In this document: in pieces, positions 14,708-25,703 of the stretch
Position numbering within the stretch: the stretch's first letter is position 1
How the letters are laid out: the number at the start of each line of letters is the position of its first letter
Source of the DNA: Nitrospira sp.
GTDB lineage: Bacteria > Nitrospirota > Nitrospiria > Nitrospirales > Nitrospiraceae
DNA length: 64,000 nt
Direction of reading: 5' to 3'
Assembly: GCA_020853775.1 (NCBI GenBank)
Contig: JADYYH010000042.1
Coordinates: 1 to 64,000 of the forward strand
The notes under the pieces: model-generated
Told to the model about the DNA's origin: nothing
Databases searched by the model: none
What the model saw: the letters and a program-made list of their open reading frames with translations, nothing else
Translations under genes and position numbers: made by a program

Positions 14708-15427
14708 CTAGCCCCGACAGTCGAACGCCGCCTGCATTTCCTGGAGGATGGCTGCCGTCGCCACGAGAGGGTCTTGCGCGTCTCGAATGGGACGGCCGAT
14801 CACCAGATAATCTGCCCCGGCAGCAATGGTTTGCGTCGGCGTCGTGGGGCGCGCATGATCGTCAGTCGAGTTGCCCGCCGGCCTGACGCCAGGGGTGACG
14901 ATGAGCAAATCCGGTCCCACCTTGGCACGGATGGCTTCCGGCTCTTCCCCCGAGGCGACCACGCCATCGCATCCCACTTCGGCCGCCAACGCAGCCCGGG
15001 CCGTAACCAAATCACGCACGCTCCGCTGAATACCCATCTCCCGCAGATCGTCCCCGTCGAAATTGGTGAGCACCGTCACCGCCAGCAATTTGAGCTCAGA
15101 CTGCCCCCTGCCTTGCACGGCCGCGATCAATGCCTTCCGGTTGGCATGGATGGTCAAAAACGTTGCGCCCATGGCGGCGACTCGAGTCGTTGCGCGCCTG
15201 ACGGTCTCCTCGATATCGAGGAACTTGAGGTCGAGAAACACACGCTTGCCACGGTCGACCAATGTCCGCACAATGTCCGGGCCTGCTACCGTGTAGAGTT
15301 CCAGGCCCACTTTCACAAATCGCACCTGATCGCCCATACGATCGACCAAGGCCACGGCCTCGGTCGCGGAGGGAACGTCCAGCGCCACAATCAACCGATC
15401 TCGTGCATCGATTCGCGTCATCATCAT
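14708..15427 (-). CDS. pyrF: Orotidine 5'-phosphate decarboxylase
   Basis: 239 residues, the usual size. It decarboxylates OMP to UMP, the last step of de novo pyrimidine synthesis. RLIVALDVPS opens the barrel. The catalytic DxKxxD tetrad is in FLDLKFLDIEETV (lysine flanked by aspartates). Phosphate-binding residues are in the C-terminal GADYLVIGRPI, and VTPGVRPAGNSTDDHARPTT carries the mobile loop. Three consecutive ATG codons begin the gene (15427, 15424, 15421); the third has the best spacing to GGTGGA. The gene is divergent from rpsT. Confidence 0.97.
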   Translation of the reverse strand: MMMTRIDARDRLIVALDVPSATEAVALVDRMGDQVRFVKVGLELYTVAGPDIVRTLVDRGKRVFLDLKFLDIEETVRRATTRVAAMGATFLTIHANRKALIAAVQGRGQSELKLLAVTVLTNFDGDDLREMGIQRSVRDLVTARAALAAEVGCDGVVASGEEPEAIRAKVGPDLLIVTPGVRPAGNSTDDHARPTTPTQTIAAGADYLVIGRPIRDAQDPLVATAAILQEMQAAFDCRG

Positions 15428-15478
15428 TCCACCAGAGCGACGGGGAAGGCCCGCAGCCGGTGACTCCTTTCAGCATCC

Positions 15479-15508
15479 TTGACCTATCTTCGCCACCTAT
15501 GCTACAAG
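15479..15508 (+). promoter_or_regulatory. Predicted sigma-70-type promoter of rpsT
   Basis: TTGACC (15479-15484) and TACAAG (15503-15508) are separated by 18 bases. The leader is short, and GTAGGAGAA is the ribosome-binding site ahead of the rpsT ATG at 15537. No hairpin resembling an S20 autoregulatory site is obvious. Confidence 0.45.
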
Positions 15509-15536
15509 CTCAAGCTTTGAACGTAGGAGAATCCGT

Positions 15537-15812
15537 ATGCCTGTTGTCCACAAATCGACGATTCGACGTGCTCGTCAATCCGAAAAGCGCCGCTTGCGCA
15601 ACCGCGCGACCATCAGCTCGGTCCGCAGCATCCTCCGCAAGGTTCAGGATGCGATCGCGGCGAAAAAGCCGGACGAAGCGAAAGCCACCTTGCGCGCCGC
15701 CACGGCAGCCCTGAGCAAAGCGGTCACCAAAGGCGTAGTGAAGCCGAACACGGCCTCGCGCCGCGTGTCCCGGCTCGCTGTGCGCGTGAACGCCATCACC
15801 GCTTCCGCGTAA
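15537..15812 (+). CDS. rpsT: 30S ribosomal protein S20
   Basis: 91 residues, the usual length. The protein is highly basic with the S20 pattern: KSTIRRARQSEKRRLRNRA, then VRSILRKVQDAIAAKKPDEA and KNTASRR-like VVKPNTASRRVSRL. S20 binds 16S rRNA helices at the base of the 30S subunit and assists assembly. TAGGAGA precedes the ATG. Its last 17 bases overlap, on the opposite strand, the end of holA, an unusual convergent overlap for a highly expressed gene. Confidence 0.97.
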   Translation: MPVVHKSTIRRARQSEKRRLRNRATISSVRSILRKVQDAIAAKKPDEAKATLRAATAALSKAVTKGVVKPNTASRRVSRLAVRVNAITASA

Positions 15813-16908
15813 CCGTTCTGACATTCGACACCGGTCTCGATCCCGATGGGCGCGAGGCCGGTGGTACCGCCGGTTGCACCCGCTGCGCCGTTGATGCCGG
15901 CTTCGATGGATTGCCGCACAGGCGAAACAAGAGATCTTCCATCACACGGACAGGGGCGCTTCCGCTCCCACCCTTCAGCTTGGAATCCGTCTCCAAGAAC
16001 CACTCGAACGCCTGGATCATCTGGTCATCAGGGAATTGCGCCAAAAACCCTCGCACTCGCGACGGATCCATCCGAAACGTCCTCGCAGCCTCGCCTTCCC
16101 GTCCACCGGACTTGAGCTGCTCCTTCACTTTCCACAAACGCCGGTATTGCCAAACCAAGGCGCCGAGAATACGGAGCGGAGCCTCGCCATTCTCCACATT
16201 CCTCGTAAGGATTCTGAAGGCTCGCCCATGATCATGCGCGCCTATGGCATTCATCAGATCGAACACCGATGCGCCGGGCTCCGTTCCCCTGAGCGCCTCG
16301 ACATCGGACGATTGTGCGGTCCGGTCTGACGGGACATAAGCGGCCAGCTTCTCCAGCTCTCGCTGAACTGCATAGAGGGACTCACTCCCCACTTCTTTGA
16401 GCAACTGGATCGTGTCATCCTGCAGGCGCACACCTAATGTGGCCGCCTCCTGTCGAATCCATGCTGAGAGTTGAGCATCCCGCAAGGGGGCGCAATTGAC
16501 CGTCACCGCCCGCTTTGTTAAGGCCTGCGTCCACTTCAGGCGGCCGTCCAACTTGGCCGCCACCACGATGAATGTCGTGCTCTCATTCGGCGATGCGAGA
16601 TAGGACAGCAGCTTTTCGCCTTCGCGAGCCGGCAGCTTTTCCACGGATTTATAGACCACCACGCGACGTTCAGCGAAAACCGGAATTTCCGCCGCGCAGG
16701 CTAAGACATCGGCGATCGAAGAATCGTCGCCGTGAAAAATGTCGTAGTTGAATCCAGTCTCAGCACCCGCGCCGAGCGCGGCCGCGCGAAGGGCGGCGAC
16801 AGAGGAGTCGCGCAGATAATCTTCCTCGCCGACGACCGCATAGAGCGGCATCACCCCGCTCCGCGCGAGGGATTGGGGCAGCTCCATGCTCATGACCGAC
16901 GTACTCAT
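15796..16908 (-). CDS. holA: DNA polymerase III subunit delta
   Basis: 370 residues, typical of delta. Delta is the clamp-loader wrench that opens the beta clamp; it has an AAA+-like fold without a working P-loop. Recognisable parts are MPLYAVVGEEDYLRDSSVAA, FAERRVVVYKSVEKLPAREG, a collar domain containing VFDLMNAIGAHDHGRAFRIL, and ILGALVWQYRRLWKVKEQL. A Pro/Ser/Arg-rich tail ends the protein. The gene lies 19 bases after lptE, which follows leuS by four bases. This leuS-lptE-holA order is conserved in many Gram-negative bacteria. The end overlaps rpsT by 17 bases. Confidence 0.93.
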   Translation of the reverse strand: MSTSVMSMELPQSLARSGVMPLYAVVGEEDYLRDSSVAALRAAALGAGAETGFNYDIFHGDDSSIADVLACAAEIPVFAERRVVVYKSVEKLPAREGEKLLSYLASPNESTTFIVVAAKLDGRLKWTQALTKRAVTVNCAPLRDAQLSAWIRQEAATLGVRLQDDTIQLLKEVGSESLYAVQRELEKLAAYVPSDRTAQSSDVEALRGTEPGASVFDLMNAIGAHDHGRAFRILTRNVENGEAPLRILGALVWQYRRLWKVKEQLKSGGREGEAARTFRMDPSRVRGFLAQFPDDQMIQAFEWFLETDSKLKGGSGSAPVRVMEDLLFRLCGNPSKPASTAQRVQPAVPPASRPSGSRPVSNVRTVTRKR

Positions 16909-16927
16909 CCCAAGACACCCTGCGACA

Positions 16928-17563
16928 TCATCGGGCCGGTTCGGGCGGTGCGTTGCCGCCGGGGAGCGCCTCGGCTTTGACGGGACGCTTCAACATTTTG
17001 TCCAGCTCACCGGTATCCAGGAACAACAAAAAGCGAGAGGCGAGATCCTCCGCCACAAAACGACCGGCCTGTTCCAACGCCCGGTTCTGCAGCACGCGGT
17101 TGAATTGCAGATCTTGCGTGAGAAAAAATTCCGAGGTTCCCTTCGCGACCTGAGACCAGACCAGTCGCTTGGTTTTGGCATCCTCGATCCTCACACTCAC
17201 CAGCATTTCGACGCGGCTTTCAAAGGTGGTGGTCTGATCGAAACTTAAGGTCGGCAGCAAAATTTGCATGATCTGGCCGGACAGGTACAAGTCCGCACCG
17301 GCGGAGGGACCGACAATTTCCGCCCCCGCACCGGCAGAGAACTCCCGGCGCAAATAATTGGCCAGCTTAATCTCGAAGTTCGGCTCATAGGTGCTGTTGG
17401 CGATGGGAAGAATGGCCAGTTTCAGCGCTTGCGACCGCTTTGCGGCCGTCTCCGGCGCACCGCCGATGGTAGGGCCGGCTCCCTGCACCCGGAACTGATA
17501 GCCGCAAGCGCTGAGGTTCATTGCACACAGGCCCAAGAGAAGCAGCAGCAGGTAGCGAGGCAT
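16928..17563 (-). CDS. lptE: LPS-assembly lipoprotein LptE
   Basis: 211 residues. A lipoprotein signal ends at LSAC (LLLLLLGLCAMNLSACGYQF), and the CGYQFR start is characteristic of LptE. The mature domain (KLAILPIANSTYEPNFEIKL, LRREFSAG, YLSGQIMQILLPTLSFDQTT) matches the LptE/RlpB fold. LptE plugs the LptD barrel in the outer membrane and helps deliver lipopolysaccharide to the surface. Its location between leuS and holA is the classic context and supports the call, as this family is poorly conserved in sequence. An acidic and Pro-rich tail follows the domain. Confidence 0.9.
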   Translation of the reverse strand: MPRYLLLLLLGLCAMNLSACGYQFRVQGAGPTIGGAPETAAKRSQALKLAILPIANSTYEPNFEIKLANYLRREFSAGAGAEIVGPSAGADLYLSGQIMQILLPTLSFDQTTTFESRVEMLVSVRIEDAKTKRLVWSQVAKGTSEFFLTQDLQFNRVLQNRALEQAGRFVAEDLASRFLLFLDTGELDKMLKRPVKAEALPGGNAPPEPAR

Positions 17564-17567
17564 GGCA

Positions 17568-20003
17568 TCACACCACGAAATTGATCAACTTCTTCTCGAC
17601 GTAAATCACCTTCTTCGGCTCTTTCCCCTGCAGCCATTCGGCGACTTCGTTTTTGGCAAGTGGTTCCAGTTGCTCGCGCGACGCGCCGGCATCGACTTCC
17701 AGCTTTCCGCGCAACCTGCCGTTGACCTGAACCGGTATCGTCAATCGATCGCTGACCACCAAGGCCGGATCGAATTGAGGCCAGGCTTGTTGGCCGGCGC
17801 TCGGTTGCTGGCCAAGCCGTTCCCAGAGTTCCTCGCTGAGATGCGGCGCAAAGGGCAGCAGCAGTAAGACGAAAGGTTCCAACAGCCGCCTCGGCCGTTG
17901 ATCCAGCTTAGTCATGTCGTTCGTAAACACCATCATCTGCGAGATGGCGGTGTTGAACCGCAAGGCCTCGATATCCTCGGTGACCTTCTTGATCGTGAAG
18001 TGGAGCAGCCGCAACTGATCGGCCGTCGGTGTCATATTCGTCACCGCGGCACTCAACGTGCCGTCTTCACCGATCATGAGACGCCAGACCCGGTCGAGAA
18101 AGCGCGTGATGCCTTCCACGCCGCGCGTGCTCCAGGGCTTCATGGACTCGAGTGGCCCCATGAACATTTCATACAAGCGCACCGCATCGGCCCCGAACTG
18201 GTCGATCATCTCATCCGGATTCACCACGTTGCCGCGCGACTTCGACATCTTCTGATTGTCTTCGCCCAGCACGATGCCCTGATGCACCAACTTCTTGAAC
18301 GGCTCCGGCGTGCTGACCACCCCCGCATCAAACAGGACCTTATGCCAAAAGCGGCTGTACAGCAGATGGAGCACCGCATGCTCGCTGCCGCCGATATACA
18401 AATCCACCGGCATCCAATACTGCTCTTTCGCCGGATCGACCAGCTGCCGGGTGTTTTTCGGATCGATGAATCGCAAGTAATACCAGCAGGAGCCGGCCCA
18501 TTGCGGCATGGTATTCGTCTCGCGCCGCGCCGGTTTCCCGGAGGCCGGATCGGTCGTGTTCAACCACTCTTCGAGATTGGCCAACGGACTTTCGCCGCTG
18601 CCGGAGGGTTTGAAGTTGCTGGCCTCAGGCAAAGGAAGCGGTAACTGCTCTTCCGGCAATGGCCGGGGCTCGCCGTCGACCCAGACAATGGGAAACGGTT
18701 CTCCCCAATACCGCTGGCGAGCGAAGAGCCAGTCGCGCAGCTTGTAATTGATGGTCTTCTTGCCCTTGCCGCGGGTTTCGAGCCAGGCGGTCATCTTTGG
18801 GATCGCCTCGCTGGGCAGCAACCCGTCGAGCGAACAGGATCCGTCCGCCGTGGTGGAGTTGATCACGCGACCTCGATCCGTCTCGACGAATGCTGCCTTC
18901 TCAACCTGGCCGCCCTGAATCACTTCGCGGATCGGGAGGTGATATTGCGTGGCAAAGGCCCAATCGCGCTCGTCATGAGCCGGCACGGCCATAATCGCGC
19001 CGGTGCCATAACTCATGAGCACATAATCGGCGATCCAGATCGGCAGGCGCTCCTGGTTGACGGGGTTAATGGCATAGCTACCCGTAAAGACGCCGGTTTT
19101 GACCTTATCCAGCTCCTGGCGTTGCAGGTCGCTTTTCCGCGCCGCGGCGTCGCGATAGTCGGCCACCTGCGCCCGCTGCGAGGGACGCGTCACCACATCG
19201 ACAAGCGGATGTTCAGGCGCTACGACCATATAGGTGGCGCCGAACAGCGTATCGGGCCGGGTCGTGAAGACACGCAGATTCCCCGTCGTGTCGGCCAGAG
19301 CAAAATCGACTTCGGCGCCGATCGAGCGGCCGATCCAATTTTTCTGCATTTCCAGCGTGCTGGTCGGCCATTCGACCAGGGTCAAATCATCAAGCAGCCG
19401 CTCCGCATAGGCCGTGATCTTCAATACCCACTGCCGCATCGGCTTGCGGATGACGTCGAACCCGCCGACCTCGCTTTTGCCATCGACGATTTCCTCGTTG
19501 GCCAACACCGTCGATAACGCCGGACACCAATTGACCGGCACCTCCGCCACGTAGGCCAGCCCGCGCTCGAACAGTTTCAGGAAAATCCACTGCGTCCATC
19601 GATAGTAATCCTGATCGGTCGTGCTGAGTTCGCGCTCCCAATCGTAGGATAGTCCCACGCGTTTCATCTGCCGCTTAAAGGTCGCGATATTTTGCGCCGT
19701 CGTAATGGCGGGATGAACACCGGTTTTCACGGCATATTGTTCGGCCGGCAATCCGAACGCGTCCCACCCCATCGGATGCAGCACGTTGAAGCCGCGCATA
19801 CGTTTATAGCGGGAGACAATGTCGGTCGCGGTGTAGCCTTCCAGGTGCCCGACATGCAGACCGGAGCCGGACGGATAAGGAAACATGTCCAGACAGTAGA
19901 ACTTGGGCTTTGAAGAGTCGTCCGACGCCCGAAACGGGCGGTGGGTCTCCCAATAAGCCTGCCACTTCGATTCAAGAGTGTGGTGATCGTAGGATTTGCT
20001 CAT
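17568..20003 (-). CDS. leuS: Leucine--tRNA ligase
   Basis: 811 residues from the ATG at 20003 ([18 protein letters not shown]). An in-frame extension back to 20120 lacks conserved sequence and is rejected. The class I signatures are present: HVGHLEG within [20 protein letters not shown], and KMSKS within [18 protein letters not shown]. The editing domain is intact ([20 protein letters not shown] and [15 protein letters not shown]), as is the leucine-specific region. It charges tRNA-Leu and edits misactivated amino acids. It heads the leuS-lptE-holA operon. Confidence 0.97.
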   Translation of the reverse strand: MSKSYDHHTLESKWQAYWETHRPFRASDDSSKPKFYCLDMFPYPSGSGLHVGHLEGYTATDIVSRYKRMRGFNVLHPMGWDAFGLPAEQYAVKTGVHPAITTAQNIATFKRQMKRVGLSYDWERELSTTDQDYYRWTQWIFLKLFERGLAYVAEVPVNWCPALSTVLANEEIVDGKSEVGGFDVIRKPMRQWVLKITAYAERLLDDLTLVEWPTSTLEMQKNWIGRSIGAEVDFALADTTGNLRVFTTRPDTLFGATYMVVAPEHPLVDVVTRPSQRAQVADYRDAAARKSDLQRQELDKVKTGVFTGSYAINPVNQERLPIWIADYVLMSYGTGAIMAVPAHDERDWAFATQYHLPIREVIQGGQVEKAAFVETDRGRVINSTTADGSCSLDGLLPSEAIPKMTAWLETRGKGKKTINYKLRDWLFARQRYWGEPFPIVWVDGEPRPLPEEQLPLPLPEASNFKPSGSGESPLANLEEWLNTTDPASGKPARRETNTMPQWAGSCWYYLRFIDPKNTRQLVDPAKEQYWMPVDLYIGGSEHAVLHLLYSRFWHKVLFDAGVVSTPEPFKKLVHQGIVLGEDNQKMSKSRGNVVNPDEMIDQFGADAVRLYEMFMGPLESMKPWSTRGVEGITRFLDRVWRLMIGEDGTLSAAVTNMTPTADQLRLLHFTIKKVTEDIEALRFNTAISQMMVFTNDMTKLDQRPRRLLEPFVLLLLPFAPHLSEELWERLGQQPSAGQQAWPQFDPALVVSDRLTIPVQVNGRLRGKLEVDAGASREQLEPLAKNEVAEWLQGKEPKKVIYVEKKLINFVV

Positions 20004-20162
20004 CGTATGAAGATCATAGGTGACGGATTGATTGGCACTCGACTGAAGAACGGACGACTGTAGCATACGCGGTACGCGGCAACAAGGACGCAGCGGGAGA
20101 AAGAGTTTCCGCACCGGCATGCCCGCTGCGCTTGATCCTCAGCGCCACTCCTGTTCAAATAC

Positions 20163-20840
20163 TTGGCTGGACGGTGGCGCGAAGAGCACCACCCGCGCCC
20201 ATTCACCCCGCACCGGAATGGCCATTTGGGGCTCTACGCCACCTATATATTTCCCCGACTCATGGATTGGGTGCTCCGCGGAGCGCGCTTCCAGACCGAA
20301 CGCCGCCGCCTCCTCGCTTCGGCGCACGGCGTGGTGCTGGAGATCGGCTTTGGGACAGGGCTGAACCTGCCGCACTACCCTTCGACCGTCACAGACTTGC
20401 ATACGGTGGAACCAGCGACGCTGTTGCCTGACCGCGTCGCCCGGCGAGTGGCGAGCGCGCCTTTTCCTGTTCACCTTCGCCGGCTCAGCGCAGAAGTACT
20501 GCCCTATACCGAAGGTCTGTTCGATTGCGCCGTCAGCACCTTCACTCTTTGTACGATTCCGGATCCGGTTGCGGCCTTGCGAGAAGTCCGGCGGGTCCTG
20601 AAACCGGAGGGCGACTTCCTGTTCCTTGAACACGGCCGAAGCGACGACCCTGCCATTGCCCGCTGGCAGTACCGCCTCAACCCGTTGCAGCAGGTCGTGG
20701 CCTGCGGGTGTCATCTCAATCGCCGCATGGATGATCTCATCGTTCAAGCCGGTTTTCGATTAGACCAGCTCGATCGGTATACCCTGCCCGGCGTCCCTCG
20801 AATCGGCGGAGAGATGTATCGCGGCATCGCCAGAACCTAG
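20163..20840 (+). CDS. Class I SAM-dependent methyltransferase
   Basis: 225 residues from a TTG at 20163; no earlier in-frame ATG fits, and the next ATG (20262) would remove conserved sequence. The SAM-binding motif I is VVLEIGFGTGLNLPHYP, motif II is around LHTVEPATLL, and motif IV/post I is FDCAVSTFTLCTIPDPVAAL. A UbiE/Coq5-like loop REVRRVLKPEGDFLFLEHGR follows. The closest style is the small phosphatidylethanolamine or quinone methyltransferases, but the substrate is unknown. It is divergent from leuS, with about 160 bases between, and 122 bases precede the next gene. Confidence 0.8.
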   Translation: MAGRWREEHHPRPFTPHRNGHLGLYATYIFPRLMDWVLRGARFQTERRRLLASAHGVVLEIGFGTGLNLPHYPSTVTDLHTVEPATLLPDRVARRVASAPFPVHLRRLSAEVLPYTEGLFDCAVSTFTLCTIPDPVAALREVRRVLKPEGDFLFLEHGRSDDPAIARWQYRLNPLQQVVACGCHLNRRMDDLIVQAGFRLDQLDRYTLPGVPRIGGEMYRGIART

Positions 20841-20962
20841 CACCATCCCTTAAGTGGAACCAACGGGTGCTCTCAATTGTATCCCTCCCAGGAATTTTGT
20901 AGACTGCGGCGTATGAGCCTTGTGCCTCGCAGTCGTCCTTCCCCAACAGGGGATTGATCCCG

Positions 20963-23900
20963 ATGGCTTCCTCACCTCCACCTCCGGGCGATCGCCCCTC
21001 TTCGACATCCGCCATCGCTCCACCGGTCGATGCCGCCATGAACGCTAACTTGATGCTGCAGCGGGTCACGCTACTCTATGACGGCATGCCTGCCGCTCTT
21101 GTGGCCGGACTCGGCTGTGCGCTTGCACTGGTCGTCGTCAATTGGAACGTGCTCCCGCACCACCAGCTGCTGGCCTGGCTGACCTATCACGTCATCCTCT
21201 CAAGCGGTCGCTACTTGCTGGCGAGATCATTCAGGGCCTCCGGGCCGACCGCCGCCACGATTCACCGCTGGCACCGGGCCTTTCTGACTGGGACCACCCT
21301 GGCCGGACTCGGATGGGGTGCGTCGGCGCTGATCCTGTTTCCCGAATCATCGCTCTCTCACCAGGTGTTTCTGGCCTTCGTCCTGGCAGGAGTTTCGGCT
21401 GGCGCGTCCTCCACGCTGTCGGCGCGCTTCGATGCATTTCTCTCGTTTGCCCTTCCGACCTTGACGCCGCTCATTCTGCGTTTTCTCTTCCTGCATCATG
21501 AGCAAGCCTTGCCAATGGCGATCTGCACGTTGCTGTTTTCCCTGCTCATGCTCTACACCGCCTCCCGCACCTCGAACACCGTGCTCGAAACCCTCAGACT
21601 GAAATATCACAACGCCCAACTCGTGGATCAACTCGCCTCGCAATTGGAAGAGGGGGAACAAACTGCGCTGCTCCTGAACGTCGATTCCGAACACTATCGC
21701 TTTATCATGGAGTACGCGCAGGACATCATTTACCGAACGGACCGGAGCGGCCGGTTTACGTTCATCAATCCCGCAGTCATCCGCCTGCTGGGTTATCACG
21801 AGACCGAACTGCTCGGGCACCCCGCGCTGGATCTCGTGCACCCGAACTATCGCCGCCGCACGGAACATTTCTATATCCGCCAGTTTCTCCGCAAGACTCC
21901 CAGCACCTATTACGAATTCCCGCTGCTCACGAAAACGCAGCAGACCTTGTGGGTGGGGCAACATGTGCAGTTGCTGCTCCGCGACCAGGAGGTCATCGGA
22001 TTCCAAGCCGTGATGCGTGATATCTCGGCTCGCAAAGAAACCGAAGAAGCCTTGCGCTTCAGCCAGGACCGATACCGGGCGCTGTTTGAGAGCAGTCCCG
22101 AAATGTTGTTGACCGTCGATGCGAAAGGCACGTTACTCACGGTGAATGCCACCGCCACTGCGGAATTGGGCTACAGCGCCGAGGAGTTGATCGGACAGCC
22201 GATTTCATTGATCGTTCACGCCGACGACCGCCCGGCCGTGCAGCAACATTTCACAGACTGTCTGCGGCGACCCGGACACGTCCTCCGCGGGGAATTCCGA
22301 AAACTCCGCAAAGACGGGAGCCCGCTGTGGGTACGAGAAGCCTCCCGGGCTGTACGCAACCCGAACGGGCAGTTCGACATTTTGATCGTGTGCGAAAACG
22401 TCACCGAACGGAAAGGCATGGAAGACGCCCTGACCCACACGCGCCAGCTCTTGGAGTCCATCGTGGAACATATTCCGCATATGGTCTTCCTGAAAGATGC
22501 CAAAGAGCTGCGCTTCGCCCAGTTTAATAAGGCCGGCGAACAACTCATCGGCCTGCCGCGGCAAGCGATCCTGGGGAAAAACGACTTCGACCTCTTCCCT
22601 CGTGAACAGGCGGAATTTTTTACCGCGAGGGATCGGGAAGTGCTCACCGGCGGAGCCCTGCTGGACATTCCCGCCGAACCGATCCAGACCAAGGATCATG
22701 GCCTACGGTGGCTGCATACCAAGAAACTGCCCCTCTATGACCACACCGGCGTGCCGCGATATCTCCTCGGGATTTCCGAGGACATCACCGATCAGAAACA
22801 ACGGCAGGAAATCGAACAACTCCGGTTGGGACAACTTGCCACGCAGCAGACCGTCCTGCATAAACTGGCGGAAGATCCGTCCATTCACAGCGGGCACCCC
22901 CAACAGGCGTTTCCCGTCATGACCGAACATGCAGCCAGTACCTTCGCGGTTGAACGGGCGAGCATCTGGCTCTTCGACGGGACCCAATCGGCCCTGGTGT
23001 TGCAGGACTTGTTCGAGGTCACCCCCAAACGCCATCGCCAGGGAACCCTACTCTCCATCAACGAGTATCCGGCCTATCTTCGCGCCCTTGAAACAGAGCC
23101 CTATTCTCTGGCCGCCCATGCGGCCCAGACCGATCCGCGCACAAGCGAACTGACCCCGTCGTATCTCACCCCGCTCGGCATCGTGTCCATGCTGGACGCG
23201 CCTATTCGCCGCCATGGACGGGTGGTCGGAGTCCTATGCCTCGAACATACCGGCCCGCCGAAGACCTGGACCAGCGAGGAAGAAGCGTTCGCCGCCTCTC
23301 TCGCCGCCATGGCCACCCTGACCCTGGAAGCGGCCGACCGCCGGCAGGCGCAGGAGGCGCTGGAACAACATGTCCGCGAGCGCACGGGCGAATTGCGACG
23401 CATGACCGCGCATCTCCAGACGATCATCGAAGAATCTCCCCTGGCGATGATCGAATTGGATCAAGCAGGCCGCGTCACGACCTGGAATGCCGCCGCCACA
23501 GGCCTGTTCGGATGGACCAGAGAGGAGGTCCTTGGACAGAAACTCCCGTACGTGCCACCCGGGCAAGAACGGGAGTCCGATGAGCTGTGGGCGTCCGTCA
23601 TGAGCGGCAGCTCACCGCGGGGCCTCGAGCTTCGCCGGAAGCGAAAGGACGGCACCCTGATCGATGTGACCATGTGGGGGACGCTGGTGCAAGGTCCCGG
23701 CGGCCAGGCAAGCGGGTCCATCGGCTTCTTCATCGACGTCACGGAGCACAAACAACTGGAAGAACAGCTGCGGCAAGCCCATAAAATGGAAGGGATCGGC
23801 AGGTTGGCCGGTGGGGTCGCCCACGATTTCAACAATCTGCTGACGGTCATCAACGGATGCGCCACCCTCCTCCTGGAGCAGGTGCGCGCCGAAGATCCGC

Positions 23901-24907
23901 TGCATCGATCGCTGACTGAAATTCTGACCGCCGGCCAACGGGCGGCCGCCCTCACCAAGCAACTCCTGGCCTTCAGCCGGAGGCAGGTCCTGACGTTCCA
24001 GGTCTTCGACCTGAATGAGGCGCTGTCGTCGATCAGCTCCATGATTGAACGACTGATCGGCGAAGATATCGCCCTCGTGAGAGACCTCACCTCTCAGCCC
24101 TGCATTATTCGCGCAGACCGGGGACAGATTGATCAGGTCGTGCTGAATTTGGCCGTAAACGCCAAGGACGCCATGCCCCAGGGAGGCACGCTGACCATGG
24201 CGACGCGAACGGTGACCCTGACCGCAGATACGCCGGTGCCCCATCCCGCGATGCTTCCAGGACAGTATGTGCACCTCTCAATTCGCGACTCCGGAGAGGG
24301 CATGGACCGGACCACCCTCTCACATATTTTCGAACCGTTCTTCACCACGAAGGAAGAGGGCAAAGGCACCGGCCTGGGGCTGGCCACGGTCTATGGCATC
24401 GTCAAACAAAGCCAGGGATTCATCTTCGCCGACAGCACCCCCGGCGAGGGCGCCATCTTCGATATGTATTTTCCCTTGGCCCAGGCTCCGCCCCTGGCTG
24501 CGGCACCGGCTACCCCGTCACGACCTCACTGTGGCCGCGAAACTATTCTGCTGGTCGAGGATCAACAGGCCGTCCGCATGTTGCTCACGCATGCCCTCTC
24601 GGATTACGGGTATACCTTGATCGAGGCCTCCAGCGGGCAGGAGGCGCTCCGCCTGGTCGCCGCCGCCAAGACGCCCATCCATATTCTGCTCACAGACGTC
24701 GTCATGCCGCAGATGACAGGCCCCGCGCTGGCCGAGCGCCTTCGCCAGCAATGGCCTCACCTCCGGGTGCTGTTTATGTCGGGCTATGCGGAAGGCAGTG
24801 TGTTGCCGACGTTCCTTGCGGAACCGGGGACGGGCTTCATTCAAAAACCGTTTTTACCGACTGAGCTCGCCCAGAAACTTCGCGAACTGCTCGATTCCGC
24901 CAAGTAG
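20963..24907 (+). CDS. Membrane-bound PAS/GAF hybrid sensor histidine kinase
   Basis: 1314 residues from the ATG at 20963, preceded by AGGGGA. The order is: about six membrane helices (30-210); three PAS domains (about 235-605, for example [20 protein letters not shown] and [19 protein letters not shown]); a GAF domain (about 620-790); a fourth PAS (about 810-920); HisKA with H-box [15 protein letters not shown] (His 954); HATPase with [17 protein letters not shown] and [14 protein letters not shown]; and a C-terminal receiver with Asp 1245 in [12 protein letters not shown]. It should autophosphorylate and pass phosphate to its own receiver, then perhaps to a separate regulator that is not nearby. 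Ligands are unknown. Confidence 0.93.
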   Translation: MASSPPPPGDRPSSTSAIAPPVDAAMNANLMLQRVTLLYDGMPAALVAGLGCALALVVVNWNVLPHHQLLAWLTYHVILSSGRYLLARSFRASGPTAATIHRWHRAFLTGTTLAGLGWGASALILFPESSLSHQVFLAFVLAGVSAGASSTLSARFDAFLSFALPTLTPLILRFLFLHHEQALPMAICTLLFSLLMLYTASRTSNTVLETLRLKYHNAQLVDQLASQLEEGEQTALLLNVDSEHYRFIMEYAQDIIYRTDRSGRFTFINPAVIRLLGYHETELLGHPALDLVHPNYRRRTEHFYIRQFLRKTPSTYYEFPLLTKTQQTLWVGQHVQLLLRDQEVIGFQAVMRDISARKETEEALRFSQDRYRALFESSPEMLLTVDAKGTLLTVNATATAELGYSAEELIGQPISLIVHADDRPAVQQHFTDCLRRPGHVLRGEFRKLRKDGSPLWVREASRAVRNPNGQFDILIVCENVTERKGMEDALTHTRQLLESIVEHIPHMVFLKDAKELRFAQFNKAGEQLIGLPRQAILGKNDFDLFPREQAEFFTARDREVLTGGALLDIPAEPIQTKDHGLRWLHTKKLPLYDHTGVPRYLLGISEDITDQKQRQEIEQLRLGQLATQQTVLHKLAEDPSIHSGHPQQAFPVMTEHAASTFAVERASIWLFDGTQSALVLQDLFEVTPKRHRQGTLLSINEYPAYLRALETEPYSLAAHAAQTDPRTSELTPSYLTPLGIVSMLDAPIRRHGRVVGVLCLEHTGPPKTWTSEEEAFAASLAAMATLTLEAADRRQAQEALEQHVRERTGELRRMTAHLQTIIEESPLAMIELDQAGRVTTWNAAATGLFGWTREEVLGQKLPYVPPGQERESDELWASVMSGSSPRGLELRRKRKDGTLIDVTMWGTLVQGPGGQASGSIGFFIDVTEHKQLEEQLRQAHKMEGIGRLAGGVAHDFNNLLTVINGCATLLLEQVRAEDPLHRSLTEILTAGQRAAALTKQLLAFSRRQVLTFQVFDLNEALSSISSMIERLIGEDIALVRDLTSQPCIIRADRGQIDQVVLNLAVNAKDAMPQGGTLTMATRTVTLTADTPVPHPAMLPGQYVHLSIRDSGEGMDRTTLSHIFEPFFTTKEEGKGTGLGLATVYGIVKQSQGFIFADSTPGEGAIFDMYFPLAQAPPLAAAPATPSRPHCGRETILLVEDQQAVRMLLTHALSDYGYTLIEASSGQEALRLVAAAKTPIHILLTDVVMPQMTGPALAERLRQQWPHLRVLFMSGYAEGSVLPTFLAEPGTGFIQKPFLPTELAQKLRELLDSAK

Positions 24908-24956
24908 CCACTCGACGAATCTCACCGGTGCGCAGGAGTCAAGGCACACCCGAGAA

Positions 24957-25643
24957 TCACCGGGACAGGATCGACTCGAAATTTTCGATGGAGTGAAATC
25001 GCGCGGAAGGAACCGGCGAGGATTGAGAACTCGATTTCGAGCGGTGAAAGATCCGACCGATGCCGAAGTCTTCGGCCGCCGCCAGGCATTGTTCGTCATC
25101 GTCGATATACAGGGCTCGTGTCGGATCGAAGCCGACCAGTTCCCGGCAAGTCGGCCAATATTCCGCGCGCATTTTGAGCCATCCCACCTCGAACGCGTCC
25201 ACGATGCGATCGACCTGCCGGTGCAGACCGGTTTTCGCGGTTTTGACCTCAACGCCCGCCCGATGCGCGTTCGTGAGAATCGTCACTCGTTTTCCCAGCC
25301 GCCGCAACGAGAGAAGAAACGCCTCGGCATCGGGGAGAAACCCGATCATGTGGTCGAGTTCGCGATGCAGCGCCACCACATCGATCTGGACTTGCTCGGT
25401 CCAATAGTGCAAATCGGTCCAGGCGAGTTCTCCCTCCACGGAACGGTACATGCTCATCAAGCGATCCCGGGCTTCCGAGAACGCCAACGCATGTTTGGCC
25501 GCATACCGCCTGGGGAGTTCTTCTTCGAAAAAAAAGTTGTCGAAATGACGGTCCAGGAGCGTGCCGTCCATATCGAGTAACACATCGTCGATGTGACTCC
25601 AGTCGACAGGAGGAGGAGCCGAGTCCGCGCGGTGCTGCAGCAT
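24957..25643 (-). CDS. yrfG: GMP/IMP nucleotidase YrfG-type HAD hydrolase
   Basis: 228 residues from the ATG at 25643 (MLQHRADSAPPPVDW). The nucleophile motif is VLLDMDGTLLDRHFDNFFFE, closely following YrfG (DNxFWxxxxPxxYA). Motif II is VTILTNAHRAG, and the acidic motif IV is TRALYIDDDEQCLAAAEDFG. DLHYWTEQVQIDV is another YrfG marker. YrfG dephosphorylates purine nucleotides, mainly GMP and IMP. The C-terminal 20 residues (SSSQSSPVPSARFHSIENF) look extra. It is divergent from der, with 60 bases between the starts. Confidence 0.85.
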   Translation of the reverse strand: MLQHRADSAPPPVDWSHIDDVLLDMDGTLLDRHFDNFFFEEELPRRYAAKHALAFSEARDRLMSMYRSVEGELAWTDLHYWTEQVQIDVVALHRELDHMIGFLPDAEAFLLSLRRLGKRVTILTNAHRAGVEVKTAKTGLHRQVDRIVDAFEVGWLKMRAEYWPTCRELVGFDPTRALYIDDDEQCLAAAEDFGIGRIFHRSKSSSQSSPVPSARFHSIENFESILSR

Positions 25644-25703
25644 CAGGTCAGTATAACGGAGACCGGCAGGACAAGACGAGTCATTGTGTTCAAGGAAATC
25701 TCT

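Noticed and set aside
20119..20364. An 81-codon plus-strand frame before the methyltransferase
   Set aside because: It overlaps the methyltransferase in another frame and has no conserved sequence.
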